This document shows positions 44,027-52,031 of a stretch of 64,000 nucleotides of DNA, piece after piece. Every line of letters starts with the position of its first letter. Position 1 is the stretch's first letter. Origin of the DNA: Streptomyces sp. NBC_00554 (GTDB lineage Bacteria; Actinomycetota; Actinomycetes; Streptomycetales; Streptomycetaceae); contig NZ_CP107799.1 of NCBI RefSeq assembly GCF_041431135.1, forward strand, positions 6,200,001-6,264,000. Direction: 5' to 3'. A program made the translations under genes and the position numbers. Under the pieces are notes generated by a model, which worked only from the letters and a program-made list of their open reading frames with translations, had not been told where the DNA came from and ran no database searches.

Positions 44027-45355
44027 TCAGACGTACTCGGTCGGAATGACCGCTTCGCCGCGCGAGAGCTGGGTCGCCGACAGCGGCAGGTTGGCGCGGG
44101 CCGCCGCATGCCGGTCGCGTACGACGTCGAGGGGCTCGCGTGCGACGATCCGGCCGCCCTTGACCAGCTCCACCAGGAGCTGGCGGTCGGCCAGCTCGCC
44201 TGGCACCGGACCGACGCCGACCACCTCGGCCTCGGCGACCCCGTGCTCGTCCAGGCGCCGCGCGGCCCACTTGCGGCCGCCGATGGAGGTCTTGCCGCCG
44301 GTGGACTTCTTGGCCACCGGCTCCAGCGGGGCCTTCAGGTCGGCGGACTCGGCGCGGGCGACCAGCTTGTAGACCATGGAGCAGGTGGGATGGCCGGATC
44401 CCGTCACCAGCTGGGTGCCGACGCCGTACGCGTCCACGGGCGCCGCCGCCAGCGAGGCGATCGCGTACTCGTCCAGGTCGGAGGTCACGATGATCTTCGT
44501 GTGGGTAGCCCCCAGCTCGTCCAGCTGCTGCCGCACCCGGTGCGCGACGAGAAGGAGGTCCCCGGAGTCGATGCGGACGGCGCCCAGCTCGGGCCCGGCC
44601 ACCTCGACGGCCATCCGGACCGCCTCGGCGACGTCGTACGTGTCCACCAGCAGCGTGGTGCCCCGGCCGAGGGAGTTCACCTGGGCCTGGAACGCGTCCC
44701 GCTCGGTGTCGTGGAGCAGGGTGAAGGCGTGCGCGGACGTCCCCACCGTCGGGATGTCGTAGCGGAAACCGGCGGCCAGGTCGGAGGTGGTCGTGAAGCC
44801 ACCGACGTACGCGGCCCGCGCGGCGGCCACGGCGGCCAGCTCGTGCGTGCGCCGGGCGCCCATCTCGATCAGCGGACGTTCGCCCGCCGCCGAGGCCATC
44901 CGGGAGGCGGCGGCCGCGATCGCCGAGTCGTGGTTGAGAATGGAGAGGATCACGGTCTCCAGGAGCACGCACTCCGCGAAGGACCCCTCGACCCGCAGGA
45001 CCGGCGAGCCCGCGAAGTACACCTCGCCCTCCGGGTAGCCCCAGATGTCCCCGCCGAAGCGGTACGAGGCGAGCCACTGCAGGGTCGGTTCGTCCACGAT
45101 CTTGCGATCGCGCAGAAAGCCGAGGACGTCCGCGTCGAAGCGGAAGTTCTCGACGGCGTCGAGGACTCGCCCGGTTCCGGCCACGACCCCGTAGCGCCGC
45201 CCTTCGGGCAGCCGCCGGGTGAAGACCTCGAAGACCGAGCGCCGCTCGGCGGTCCCGGCCGCCAGGGCGGCCTGCAGCATCGTCAGCTCGTACTGGTCGG
45301 TGAAGAGCGCCGTCGAGGGAACGTCCACCGGCAGCCCAAGGTCCGCTGTGTTCAT
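44027..45355 (-). CDS. pncB: Nicotinate phosphoribosyltransferase
   Basis: I chose ATG 45355 (MNTADLGLPVDVPSTALFTDQYELTMLQAAL); an in-frame ATG at 45376 gives seven more residues. At 442 residues it has the standard length of this enzyme. It makes nicotinate mononucleotide from nicotinate, PRPP and ATP. Recognisable features are FEVFTRRLPEGRRYGVV, a catalytic-loop His in VGTSAHAF, VRIDSGDL and GVGTQLVTG. It starts divergent from clpS, sharing a 111-base intergenic region. With pncA it salvages the pyridine ring for NAD. Confidence 0.95.
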   Translation of the reverse strand: MNTADLGLPVDVPSTALFTDQYELTMLQAALAAGTAERRSVFEVFTRRLPEGRRYGVVAGTGRVLDAVENFRFDADVLGFLRDRKIVDEPTLQWLASYRFGGDIWGYPEGEVYFAGSPVLRVEGSFAECVLLETVILSILNHDSAIAAAASRMASAAGERPLIEMGARRTHELAAVAAARAAYVGGFTTTSDLAAGFRYDIPTVGTSAHAFTLLHDTERDAFQAQVNSLGRGTTLLVDTYDVAEAVRMAVEVAGPELGAVRIDSGDLLLVAHRVRQQLDELGATHTKIIVTSDLDEYAIASLAAAPVDAYGVGTQLVTGSGHPTCSMVYKLVARAESADLKAPLEPVAKKSTGGKTSIGGRKWAARRLDEHGVAEAEVVGVGPVPGELADRQLLVELVKGGRIVAREPLDVVRDRHAAARANLPLSATQLSRGEAVIPTEYV

Positions 45356-45466
45356 AGGACGGGATCGTACCCCCATCTCGTCACTCTGACGATTTGTGGT
45401 TCGGGTTTGTGGGACGCACCGGCGTTGCGGGGTCCATTTGTGCGAGCACCCCCCTCTGGTGGCAGC

Positions 45467-45784
45467 ATGGGCGGTGTGACGGCTCCCGCACCCCTAGAGA
45501 CCGAGAAGACCGAGTCGGCGGAGGAGGTCTTCGCCGTACCCGAGCCGGACGTTCCCTGGCTGACGATCGTGCACAACGACCCGGTCAACCTCATGAGCTA
45601 TGTGACGTATGTCTTCCAGGCCTACTTCGGCTACAGCAAGGACAAGGCCCACAAGCTCATGCTCGACGTCCACCACAAGGGCCGGGCCGTCGTCTCCAGC
45701 GGATCCCGCGAGGAGATGGAACGCGACGTACAGGCCATGCACGGTTACGGTCTGTGGGCCACCCTTCAGCAGGACCGGAAATAG
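45467..45784 (+). CDS. clpS: ATP-dependent Clp protease adaptor ClpS
   Basis: A 105-residue protein from ATG 45467; GTG 45476 (VTAPAP) is an alternative start. It has the ClpS hallmarks: PWLTIVHNDPVNLMSYVTYVF, where the NDP sequence forms the N-degron pocket. It continues KAHKLMLDVHHKGRAVVSSGSREEMERDVQAMHGYGLWATL. ClpS binds N-terminal destabilising residues and hands substrates to ClpA/ClpC for ClpP. It is followed by a DUF2017 gene, the conserved neighbour of clpS in actinobacteria. Confidence 0.95.
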   Translation: MGGVTAPAPLETEKTESAEEVFAVPEPDVPWLTIVHNDPVNLMSYVTYVFQAYFGYSKDKAHKLMLDVHHKGRAVVSSGSREEMERDVQAMHGYGLWATLQQDRK

Positions 45785-45833
45785 CCCGAGCCCTGGAAAC
45801 CGCGAGCAGGACCGGAAGCAGCGAACTCACTCC

Positions 45834-46436
45834 ATGCCAGGACACTTCGAACCGATCCCCGGCGGCGGCGCGGCCGTCGCGCTCGACGAGGTCGAGATCT
45901 CCATCATCCGCTCCCTCGCCGTCCAGCTCCTGGAGCTCATCGGTCCCGGACCCGCCGAGAACGCCCCCGACGACCCGCTCGCCGAGCTGTTCGCGGAGGG
46001 CCCCAGCGAGCCGCCCTCCGACCCCGTGCTGCAGCGCCTCTTCCCCGACGCGTACAGCGGCCCCGACGTCGAGGCCAACTCGCCCGAACAGGCCGAGGAG
46101 CAGCGCGCCCACTCCTCGGAGTTCCGCCGCTTCACCGAGAACGACCTGCGCGCGGGCAAGCGGGAGAACGCCCTCACGGTGATCCGCTGCCTGGACGGGC
46201 TGACGTCCGGCGACGGCGGAGCCGTCCTCAAGCTCACCGCCGACGAGTCCGAGCAGTGGCTGCGCGCCCTGAACGACCTGCGCCTGGCGATCGGCTCCCG
46301 GCTCGACGTCGTCGACGAGGAGGACACCGACCTCCTCTACCGGCTGCCGGACGAGGACCCTCGCAAGCCGATGGTGATGGCGTATCTGTGGCTGGGCGGG
46401 CTTCAGGAGACGCTCGTCGAGACCCTTATGCCCTGA
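45834..46436 (+). CDS. DUF2017 family protein
   Basis: A 200-residue protein starting MPGHFEPIPGGGAAVALDEVEISIIRSLAVQLLELIG. The family is acidic with a conserved LRLAIGSRLD...YLWLGGLQETLVETL C-terminal region, as seen here. DUF2017 proteins occur immediately downstream of clpS across actinobacteria. A role with the Clp adaptor is suspected but not shown. The gene follows clpS by 49 bases. There is no transmembrane segment. Confidence 0.85.
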   Translation: MPGHFEPIPGGGAAVALDEVEISIIRSLAVQLLELIGPGPAENAPDDPLAELFAEGPSEPPSDPVLQRLFPDAYSGPDVEANSPEQAEEQRAHSSEFRRFTENDLRAGKRENALTVIRCLDGLTSGDGGAVLKLTADESEQWLRALNDLRLAIGSRLDVVDEEDTDLLYRLPDEDPRKPMVMAYLWLGGLQETLVETLMP

Positions 46437-46777
46437 TCCACCCCGCTTTCGGTGTTCGCTCAGAGGACACTCAAATCCGGATAACGATCACGTCACCATG
46501 ACCGCGTCCTATGGGGCGCGGTCAGACTTTTGTCCGGTTCTTCCTGTGGTGTGTGCCACGAATCCCCCAGTCGATCAACGTTGCGGCCGTGATAAATCTT
46601 CACGACCGCCCGACAGGACAACACCCATGTCCGGTCGGGTGCGCCACCGAGCCGGCGGATCGCCGGCCAGGCACGAGCGGGCTCCCCGAGCGCGCTCAGC
46701 TCCACCATCCGGGGGGATCGGAACCCGATCCGAAGCCAAGTCACTGGCTCGGAACGGCATGGAGAAAGGCGCACGAC
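46437..46777 (+). other. Intergenic stretch between DUF2017 and amino acid permease
   Basis: About 340 bases that hold a terminator hairpin at 46499-46524. Around 46588-46604 there is CGTGA-TAAATCT-TCACG, an inverted repeat resembling a Crp-type or operator site. GGAGAAAGG (46761-46769) is the ribosome-binding site for the permease gene. No other frame is convincing. Confidence 0.4.
46499..46524. terminator. Terminator after DUF2017 gene
   Basis: TGACCGCG pairs with CGCGGTCA around a ten-base loop and is followed by GACTTTT. It is downstream of the DUF2017 gene. Confidence 0.75.
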
Positions 46778-48229
46778 GTGACCTCATCGCAGGTCGGCAA
46801 GGAATACGACGGCAGTGAGGCCGTGGGCGGCGACGCCCCCGAAGAGGGGTACGAGCGCGGGCTCGGCAGCCGTCAGGTCCAGATGATCGCGATCGGCGGC
46901 GCCATCGGCGTCGGCCTCTTCCTGGGCGCCGGGGCGAACATCGCCAAGGCGGGGCCCAGCCTCATCCTCATGTACGCCCTCGCGGGCGTGATCATCTTCT
47001 TCATCATGCGGGCACTCGGCGAACTCCTGCTCTACCGCCCGGTGTCGGGTTCCTTCGCGGAGTACTCGCGCGAGTTCCTCGGCCCGTTCTTCGGCTTCTT
47101 CACCGGCTGGACGTACTGGCTGATGTGGGTCGTCACCGGCATGGCGGAACTCACCGCCGCCGCGATCTACGTCAACTTCTGGTTCCCGCAGGTCCCGCGG
47201 TGGGTGACGGCCCTGGTCTTCCTGGTCGTCCTCTTCGTGGCCAACCTGATTTCGGTGAAGCTGTTCGGCGAGATCGAGTTCTGGTTCTCGATGGTCAAGG
47301 TCACCGCGCTGATCGGCATGATCGTGATCGGCCTCGGCGTCCTCACCTTCGGCTTCAGCTCGGCCGGTGACACCGCCTCCGTCGCCAACCTCTGGCAGTT
47401 CGACGGCTTCTTCCCCAAGGGCATCGGCTCCTCCCTGATGACCCTCCAGGGCGTCATGTTCGCCTACCTCGCCGTCGAACTCGTCGGCGTCACCGCCGGC
47501 GAGTCCGAGAACCCCGAGAAGACCCTCCCCAAGGCGATCAACACCCTGCCCTGGCGCATCGCCCTCTTCTACGTCGGCGCCCTCACGGTCATCCTCTGCG
47601 TCGTGAAGTGGACCGAGTTCGCACCAGGCGTCAGCCCCTTCGTGGAGGCCTTCGCCAAGATCGGCATCCCGGCGGGCGCGGGCATCGTCAACTTCGTCGT
47701 CCTCACCGCCGCCCTGTCGTCCTGCAACTCCGGCATGTACTCCACCGGCCGCATGCTGCGCACCCTGGCGGACAACGGCGAGGCCCCGAAGATCTTCAAC
47801 AAGCTCTCCTCCACCAGGACCCCGGCGTTCGGCATCACCATCTCCGTGCTCTTCATGGGCATCGGCGTGATCCTCAACTACATCGTCCCGGAGAAGGCGT
47901 TCGGCTATGTGGTCTCGGTGGCCACCGCGGCCGGCATCTGGACCTGGCTGATGATCCTGATCAGCCACATCCTGTACCGCCGCGCGGTCGACGCCGGGCG
48001 CCTGCCCGCGTCCTCCTTCCCCGCCCCGGGCGGCGCGAGGTTCAGCTGGGTCGCGGTCGCGTTCCTCCTCTTCGTGACCTGCCTGATCGCCTACGACGCC
48101 GACTCCCGCGTCTGCCTGTACGTGATGGCCGGCTGGGCCGCCGCGCTGGGCATCGGCTGGGCCGTCCTCAAGTCGAGGAACCCGCAGGTCGCCGAGCGCG
48201 ACGACCCGGTCTTCGAAAAGGTCGGCTGA
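46778..48229 (+). CDS. Amino acid permease of the APC superfamily (GABA/proline-type)
   Basis: GTG 46778 with GGAGAAAGG upstream gives 483 residues. The helix-1 motif GGAIGVGLFLGAGANIAKAGPS and the conserved helix-3 region EFLGPFFGFFTGWTYWLMWVV are typical of the APC family. About 12 hydrophobic segments are present. FAYLAVELVGVTAGESENPEKTLPKAI, with its conserved Glu, and LSSCNSGMYSTGRMLRTLADNG resemble GABA permease (GabP) and related AnsP/CycA members. It imports amino acids with protons. The substrate cannot be fixed. A terminator follows. Confidence 0.92.
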   Translation: MTSSQVGKEYDGSEAVGGDAPEEGYERGLGSRQVQMIAIGGAIGVGLFLGAGANIAKAGPSLILMYALAGVIIFFIMRALGELLLYRPVSGSFAEYSREFLGPFFGFFTGWTYWLMWVVTGMAELTAAAIYVNFWFPQVPRWVTALVFLVVLFVANLISVKLFGEIEFWFSMVKVTALIGMIVIGLGVLTFGFSSAGDTASVANLWQFDGFFPKGIGSSLMTLQGVMFAYLAVELVGVTAGESENPEKTLPKAINTLPWRIALFYVGALTVILCVVKWTEFAPGVSPFVEAFAKIGIPAGAGIVNFVVLTAALSSCNSGMYSTGRMLRTLADNGEAPKIFNKLSSTRTPAFGITISVLFMGIGVILNYIVPEKAFGYVVSVATAAGIWTWLMILISHILYRRAVDAGRLPASSFPAPGGARFSWVAVAFLLFVTCLIAYDADSRVCLYVMAGWAAALGIGWAVLKSRNPQVAERDDPVFEKVG

Positions 48230-48249
48230 CCTCCCAGGTCTCATGATGT

Positions 48250-48286
48250 GGGCCGCCCCGTACCACTCCTCGGTACGGGGCCGCCC
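48250..48286. terminator. Hairpin terminator after permease
   Basis: GGGCCGCCCCGTACC faces CGGTACGGGGCCGCCC with a single mismatch. It lies just after the permease stop and is followed by TTCTGCTT. Confidence 0.8.
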
Positions 48287-48306
48287 TTCTGCTTATCCTG
48301 GCCAGC

Positions 48307-48729
48307 ATGCTGACCATCACCCAGGCCCTGTTCGACCAGATCGTCGCGCACGCGCGCCAGGACCACCCCGACGAGGCGTGCGGCGTCGTAGCGGGCCCGG
48401 AGGGCACCGGCCGCCCCGAGCGGTTCATCCCGATGCTCAACGCCGCCCGCTCGCCCACGTTCTACGAGTTCGACTCCGGCGACCTGCTGAAGCTGTACCG
48501 GGAGATGGACGACCGCGACGAGGAACCCGTCGTCATCTACCACTCCCACACGGCGACCGAGGCCTACCCCTCCCGCACCGACCTCTCGTACGCCAACGAG
48601 CCGGGCGCGCACTATGTACTGGTCTCCACCGCCGACTCGGACGACGTGGGGCCCTTCCAGTTCCGCTCGTACCGGATCGTCGAGGGCGTGGTTACGGAGG
48701 AGGAGATCAAGGTGGTCGAGGCATACTGA
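48307..48729 (+). CDS. mec: Mec-type JAMM metallopeptidase processing a sulfur carrier protein
   Basis: This 140-residue JAB1/MPN-domain protein has the JAMM zinc-binding motif HSHTATEAYPSRTDL (HxHx7-10Sx2D) near residue 79 and the upstream Glu in DEACGVVAGP near residue 22. In Mycobacterium, Mec+ cleaves cysteine from the C-terminus of the CysO-Cys adduct. In Pseudomonas and Streptomyces, relatives trim extra residues from sulfur carriers. The carrier (50165) and cysM (50466) genes lie close downstream, separated by a LacI gene. It is therefore placed in the CysO/CysM route to cysteine. Confidence 0.9.
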   Translation: MLTITQALFDQIVAHARQDHPDEACGVVAGPEGTGRPERFIPMLNAARSPTFYEFDSGDLLKLYREMDDRDEEPVVIYHSHTATEAYPSRTDLSYANEPGAHYVLVSTADSDDVGPFQFRSYRIVEGVVTEEEIKVVEAY

Positions 48730-48757
48730 TTGCCCCGACCAACTCGCCGTATCGGAG

Positions 48758-49819
48758 ATGGTGTTGACGCAGCGGACGAACAGACGACGCCCCACGCTGG
48801 AGGACGTCGCCCGCCAGTCGGGTGTCTCGAAGTCCACCGTGTCGCGAGTGGTCAACGGCGAGCTCAAGGTGCGCCCGGAGGTCGTCGACCGCGTCCGGGA
48901 CGTGATCGCCGAACTGGGCTACGTACCGAACCAGGCCGCCCGCCAGTTGGTCACCCGCCGCACGGGCGCCGTCGCCGTCGTGGCGACCCAGCCGCAGGAC
49001 CGGGTCTTCATCGACCCGTTCTTCGACTGCCACCTGCGCGGCATCCGCAAGGAGCTCATCGCGCACGGCGTCCAGCCCGTCCTGCTGTTCCTCGAGGAAC
49101 CCGACGACTATCCGCGCGTGGGCGAATTCCTCGGCGGCGGCCACGTCGACGGCGCCTTGCTGTTCTCCCTCCGTGCCGACGACCCGCTGCCCGGCATGAT
49201 CGAGCGGCTCGGCCTGCCCGCCGTCTTCGGCGGCCGCCCGCTGCTGCGTGAGGGCGAGACCGTGCGCGGCCAGATATACGTCGACGCCGACAACCGCGGC
49301 GGGGCCCGTGAAGCCGTCCGCCACCTCGTCTCGATCGGCCGTGAACGCATCGCGACCATCACCGGGCCCTACGACCAGGAGGCCTCAGCCGTCGACCGCC
49401 TCGACGGCTACCGGGACGTCCTCCTGGACGCCTCGCCCCGCCTGATCGAACGGGCCGACTACACCCGGCAGGGCGGTGCCGACGCCATGGCCGTCCTCCT
49501 GGACCGGTGCCCCGACCTGGACGCCGTCTTCGTCGCCTCGGACCTCATGGCGTCCGGCGCGCTGCAGGTGCTGCGGGAGCACGGCCGCCGGGTGCCCGAG
49601 GACGTGGCCGTCGTCGGCTTCGACGACCTCGCACCCATCGCCGAGTCGACCGACCCGCCGCTCACCACCGTCCACCAGGACGTCGAAGGCATGGGGCGCC
49701 TGCTGGCCCGGCTGCTGTTCAGCGGGACCGCGGCGGGCGCCGACGAGGAGGCGACCGGCGGTCACCCGCTCTCCTCCGTGGTCACCCCCACGCGTCTTGT
49801 CAGGCGGGAGTCCGCCTGA
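48758..49819 (+). CDS. LacI-family transcriptional regulator
   Basis: A 353-residue regulator. The first codon is uncertain: ATG 48758, GTG 48761 and TTG 48764 all sit next to GGAG. The N-terminal helix-turn-helix is NRRRPTLEDVARQSGVSKSTVSRVVNGELKVRPEVVDRVRDVIAELGYVPNQAARQL. The periplasmic-binding-like effector domain follows, ending TTVHQDVEGMGRLLARLL. The effector is likely a sugar. It interrupts the mec-cysO-cysM set, so it may control another system. An inverted repeat after it may be its operator. Confidence 0.92.
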   Translation: MVLTQRTNRRRPTLEDVARQSGVSKSTVSRVVNGELKVRPEVVDRVRDVIAELGYVPNQAARQLVTRRTGAVAVVATQPQDRVFIDPFFDCHLRGIRKELIAHGVQPVLLFLEEPDDYPRVGEFLGGGHVDGALLFSLRADDPLPGMIERLGLPAVFGGRPLLREGETVRGQIYVDADNRGGAREAVRHLVSIGRERIATITGPYDQEASAVDRLDGYRDVLLDASPRLIERADYTRQGGADAMAVLLDRCPDLDAVFVASDLMASGALQVLREHGRRVPEDVAVVGFDDLAPIAESTDPPLTTVHQDVEGMGRLLARLLFSGTAAGADEEATGGHPLSSVVTPTRLVRRESA

Positions 49820-49889
49820 GCCGTGGGCCGCAGCCGGGGGCCCGAGCTGTGGGCCTGAGCTGTCCGGTCTCATTCCCCGATCGCAATCT

Positions 49890-49940
49890 GTCCGGAATGT
49901 GGGATCACATTCCGGGACCCGGACCGGGAATCGATACGAT
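49890..49940 (+). promoter_or_regulatory. Palindrome and -10 box upstream of the leader peptide
   Basis: GTCCGGAATGTG at 49890 is mirrored by CACATTCCGG-GAC ending at 49918, with four bases between and one extra G. TACGAT at 49935-49940 fits a -10 box, seven bases before the leader peptide ATG. This suggests a leaderless transcript with an operator over the -35 region. Confidence 0.55.
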
Positions 49941-49946
49941 GACCCC

Positions 49947-50048
49947 ATGGTTTCCCACGACGTGAGCGACAAGACGCCGGGCATGATGCTCGTGGCGCGG
50001 CTGCACGTCGACCTGTGCAGGCTGCAGAGCGCCATCTGTACGCGCTGA
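49947..50048 (+). CDS. Putative leader peptide of the cysO-cysM operon
   Basis: A 33-residue frame beginning MVSHDVSDKTPGMMLVAR and ending LHVDLCRLQSAICTR. The C-terminal R-L-H-V-D-L-C-R-L-x-S-A-I-C pattern matches small leader peptides found before sulfur metabolism operons in Streptomyces. Two Cys codons lie in the last 10 residues, so translation would stall when charged tRNA-Cys is scarce and report cysteine supply. It precedes the sulfur carrier gene by about 116 bases. Attenuation is inferred; no clear alternative hairpins were traced. Confidence 0.8.
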   Translation: MVSHDVSDKTPGMMLVARLHVDLCRLQSAICTR

Positions 50049-50164
50049 ACCCTGCCGCCGCCGTACGGCCGTGAGCCGCGGCTCCGCAACCGGCGTACAC
50101 CTTTCTCCACCGCGCTGCCGCGCGCCCACCGACCTGACTTTCCTCCCGACAGGAGCCCGCAACC

Positions 50165-50443
50165 ATGGCCATCGAGGTCCGCATCCCCACCATCCTCCGC
50201 ACCTACACCGACGGCCAGAAGGCCGTCGAGGGCGGCGGGGAGACCCTCGCCGAGCTGTTCGCCGACCTCGAAACCCGGCACACGGGCATCCAGGCCCGCA
50301 TCGTGGACGGCGGCGAACTGCGCCGCTTCGTCAACGTCTACCTCAACGACGAGGACGTCCGCTTCCTCGACGGCATCAACACCAAGCTGACCGACGGCGA
50401 CAACGTGACGATCCTGCCGGCCGTGGCCGGCGGCATGGTCTGA
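50165..50443 (+). CDS. cysO: MoaD/ThiS-like sulfur carrier protein with GGMV C-terminus (CysO-type)
   Basis: A 92-residue beta-grasp protein starting MAIEVRIPTILRTYTDGQKAVEGGGETLAELFADLE and containing FVNVYLNDEDVRFLDG. It is the sulfur carrier of the CysM pathway: the C-terminal Gly-Gly becomes a thiocarboxylate that donates sulfur to O-phosphoserine. Unlike mycobacterial CysO, which ends GG, it ends AGGMV. Two extra residues must be removed before activation, a task fitting the JAMM peptidase encoded nearby. It is preceded by ACAGGAG and is 22 bases from cysM. Confidence 0.92.
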   Translation: MAIEVRIPTILRTYTDGQKAVEGGGETLAELFADLETRHTGIQARIVDGGELRRFVNVYLNDEDVRFLDGINTKLTDGDNVTILPAVAGGMV

Positions 50444-50465
50444 TCTGATCGGGCTCTGATCTCTG

Positions 50466-51416
50466 ATGCGCTACGACTCCCCGCTCGCCGCGGTGGGCAA
50501 CACCCCTCTGGTGCGCCTGCCGCGGCTCTCGCCGTCCCTGGACGTGCGTATCTGGGCCAAGCTGGAGGACCGCAACCCCACCGGCTCGGTCAAGGACCGG
50601 CCCGCGCTGCACATGGTCGAACAGGCGGAGAAGGACGGCCGGTTGACGCCCGGCTGCACGATCCTGGAGCCGACGTCCGGCAACACGGGGATCTCGCTGG
50701 CCATGGCGGCGAAGCTCAAGGGCTACCGCATGGTCTGCGTCATGCCCGAGAACACCTCGCAGGAGCGGCGGGACCTGCTGGGCATGTGGGGCGCGGAGAT
50801 CATCCCCTCCGCCGCGGCCGGCGGGTCCAACACCGCCGTCCGCGTCGCCAAGGAGCTCGCCGCGGAGCACCCGGACTGGGTGATGCTCTACCAGTACGGC
50901 AACCCGGACAACGCGGGCGCCCACTACGCGACCACCGGGCCTGAGATCCTCGCCGACCTCCCCTCCGTCACCCACTTCGTGGCCGGGCTCGGCACCACCG
51001 GCACCCTGATGGGCGTCGGCCGCTTCCTGCGTGAGCACAAGCCCGACGTGAAGATCGTCGCCGCCGAGCCGCGCTACGACGACCTCGTGTACGGCCTTCG
51101 CAACCTGGACGAGGGCTTCGTACCCGAGCTGTACGACGCGTCCGTCCTCACCACCCGCTTCTCCGTCGGCTCCGCCGACGCGGTCACCCGCACCCGCGAG
51201 CTGCTCCAGCAAGAGGGCATCTTCGCGGGCGTCTCCACCGGCGCCGCGCTGCACGCCGCGATCGGCGTCGGCAAGAAGGCCCTCGCCGCGGGCGAGTCCG
51301 CCGACATCGTGTTCGTCGTCGCCGACGGGGGCTGGAAGTACCTGTCGACGGGGGTCTACACGGCCGCGACGACGGAGGAAGCGATCGAGACGTTGCAGGG
51401 GCAGTTGTGGGCGTAG
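50466..51416 (+). CDS. cysM: Cysteine synthase CysM (O-phosphoserine / thiocarboxylate type)
   Basis: A 316-residue PLP enzyme of fold type II. The PLP lysine is in NPTGSVKDRPALHM near residue 43. The substrate loop is EPTSGNTGISLAMAAKLKG, and the phosphate-binding loop is GLGTTGTLMGVGRFL near residue 181. Immediately following the sulfur carrier gene, it is the CysO-dependent synthase rather than CysK. It joins the sulfide carried by CysO to O-phosphoserine, giving CysO-cysteine that Mec cleaves. The route is inferred from family and context. Confidence 0.95.
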   Translation: MRYDSPLAAVGNTPLVRLPRLSPSLDVRIWAKLEDRNPTGSVKDRPALHMVEQAEKDGRLTPGCTILEPTSGNTGISLAMAAKLKGYRMVCVMPENTSQERRDLLGMWGAEIIPSAAAGGSNTAVRVAKELAAEHPDWVMLYQYGNPDNAGAHYATTGPEILADLPSVTHFVAGLGTTGTLMGVGRFLREHKPDVKIVAAEPRYDDLVYGLRNLDEGFVPELYDASVLTTRFSVGSADAVTRTRELLQQEGIFAGVSTGAALHAAIGVGKKALAAGESADIVFVVADGGWKYLSTGVYTAATTEEAIETLQGQLWA

Positions 51417-51545
51417 GGGTGTAGCGGGCGGGGGTGGGTTCTTCGCCCCCGCCGGCCGGTTTCAGCCCGTCCGGCGTTTGAGGACGAGCGCGTCAGCGCG
51501 ATACGGGGGTCTGGGGGCGGAGCCCCCAGGAACGGGACGGGAAGG
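51417..51545. repeat. Streptomyces-type extragenic palindromic repeat after cysM
   Basis: The stretch holds CAGCCCGTCCGGCGTTTGAG, a common Streptomyces intergenic unit, followed by CTGGGGGC-GGA-GCCCCCAG (51511-51529), a strong hairpin. It resembles dispersed extragenic palindromes and could end cysM transcription. Its origin is unknown. Confidence 0.75.
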
Positions 51546-51572
51546 GGCGGAGGGGGCGAAAAACCCCAACCC

Positions 51573-52031
51573 TCAGCCCGCTAGATACCGCACCTGATCC
51601 CACAGCACCGGATCCACCACCCCCACCCGCCGCCGGAAGTCCCACACAGGCACCTCCCGCAGCTCATCCGTCTCAAGAAAGCTCGCCCGCCCCTGGGCGT
51701 CCCCGACCGCCCCCGGCGGCAACGGAATCACCCCGGCCCGCTCGTCGTGATACTTGCTGGTGATCTTCGCGACGGTCACCACATCGCCCCGCACACCCAG
51801 CACGAGACAGGGCCGGTCCTTGCCCCCGGGCCCGTCCTCGTAGGGAACGCTCGCCCACCAGATCTCCGCCGCCCGCGGCCGAGGCACCCGCCGCCGAGGC
51901 CCACGCGGCGGCCGCCCGGGCGGCCGCGTACGCCGCGCCGCCCGATGCCCCCGCCCCCACCCGTCCACAAGCGTGGCGACCAACGCGAGCAGCACCACAG
52001 CCGCCAGCGCGAGCCACCAGGACGTGTCCAT
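51573..52031 (-). CDS. Membrane-anchored PemK/MazF-family protein
   Basis: ATG 52031 gives 152 residues. The N-terminus DTSWWLALAAVVLLALVATLVDGW is a single transmembrane anchor, followed by a basic Pro/Arg-rich linker. The C-terminal domain is PemK/MazF-like (AEIWWASVPYEDGPGGKDRPCLVLGVRGDVVTVAKITSKY). MazF toxins are mRNA interferases; here no antitoxin gene is adjacent, and the membrane anchor is unusual. The conserved family core makes it real, but toxicity is doubtful. Upstream in-frame starts would lengthen the N-terminus with Arg/Gly-rich sequence that looks non-coding. Confidence 0.78.
   Translation of the reverse strand: MDTSWWLALAAVVLLALVATLVDGWGRGHRAARRTRPPGRPPRGPRRRVPRPRAAEIWWASVPYEDGPGGKDRPCLVLGVRGDVVTVAKITSKYHDERAGVIPLPPGAVGDAQGRASFLETDELREVPVWDFRRRVGVVDPVLWDQVRYLAG

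Noticed and set aside
44108..45784. 558-residue plus frame ending with ClpS
   Set aside because: The N-terminal 450 residues are antisense to pncB; only the last 105 are ClpS.
46588..46604. Crp binding site before the permease
   Set aside because: The spacing (GTGA-N7-TCAC) is not the known Crp motif, so it is kept only as a note in the intergenic entry.
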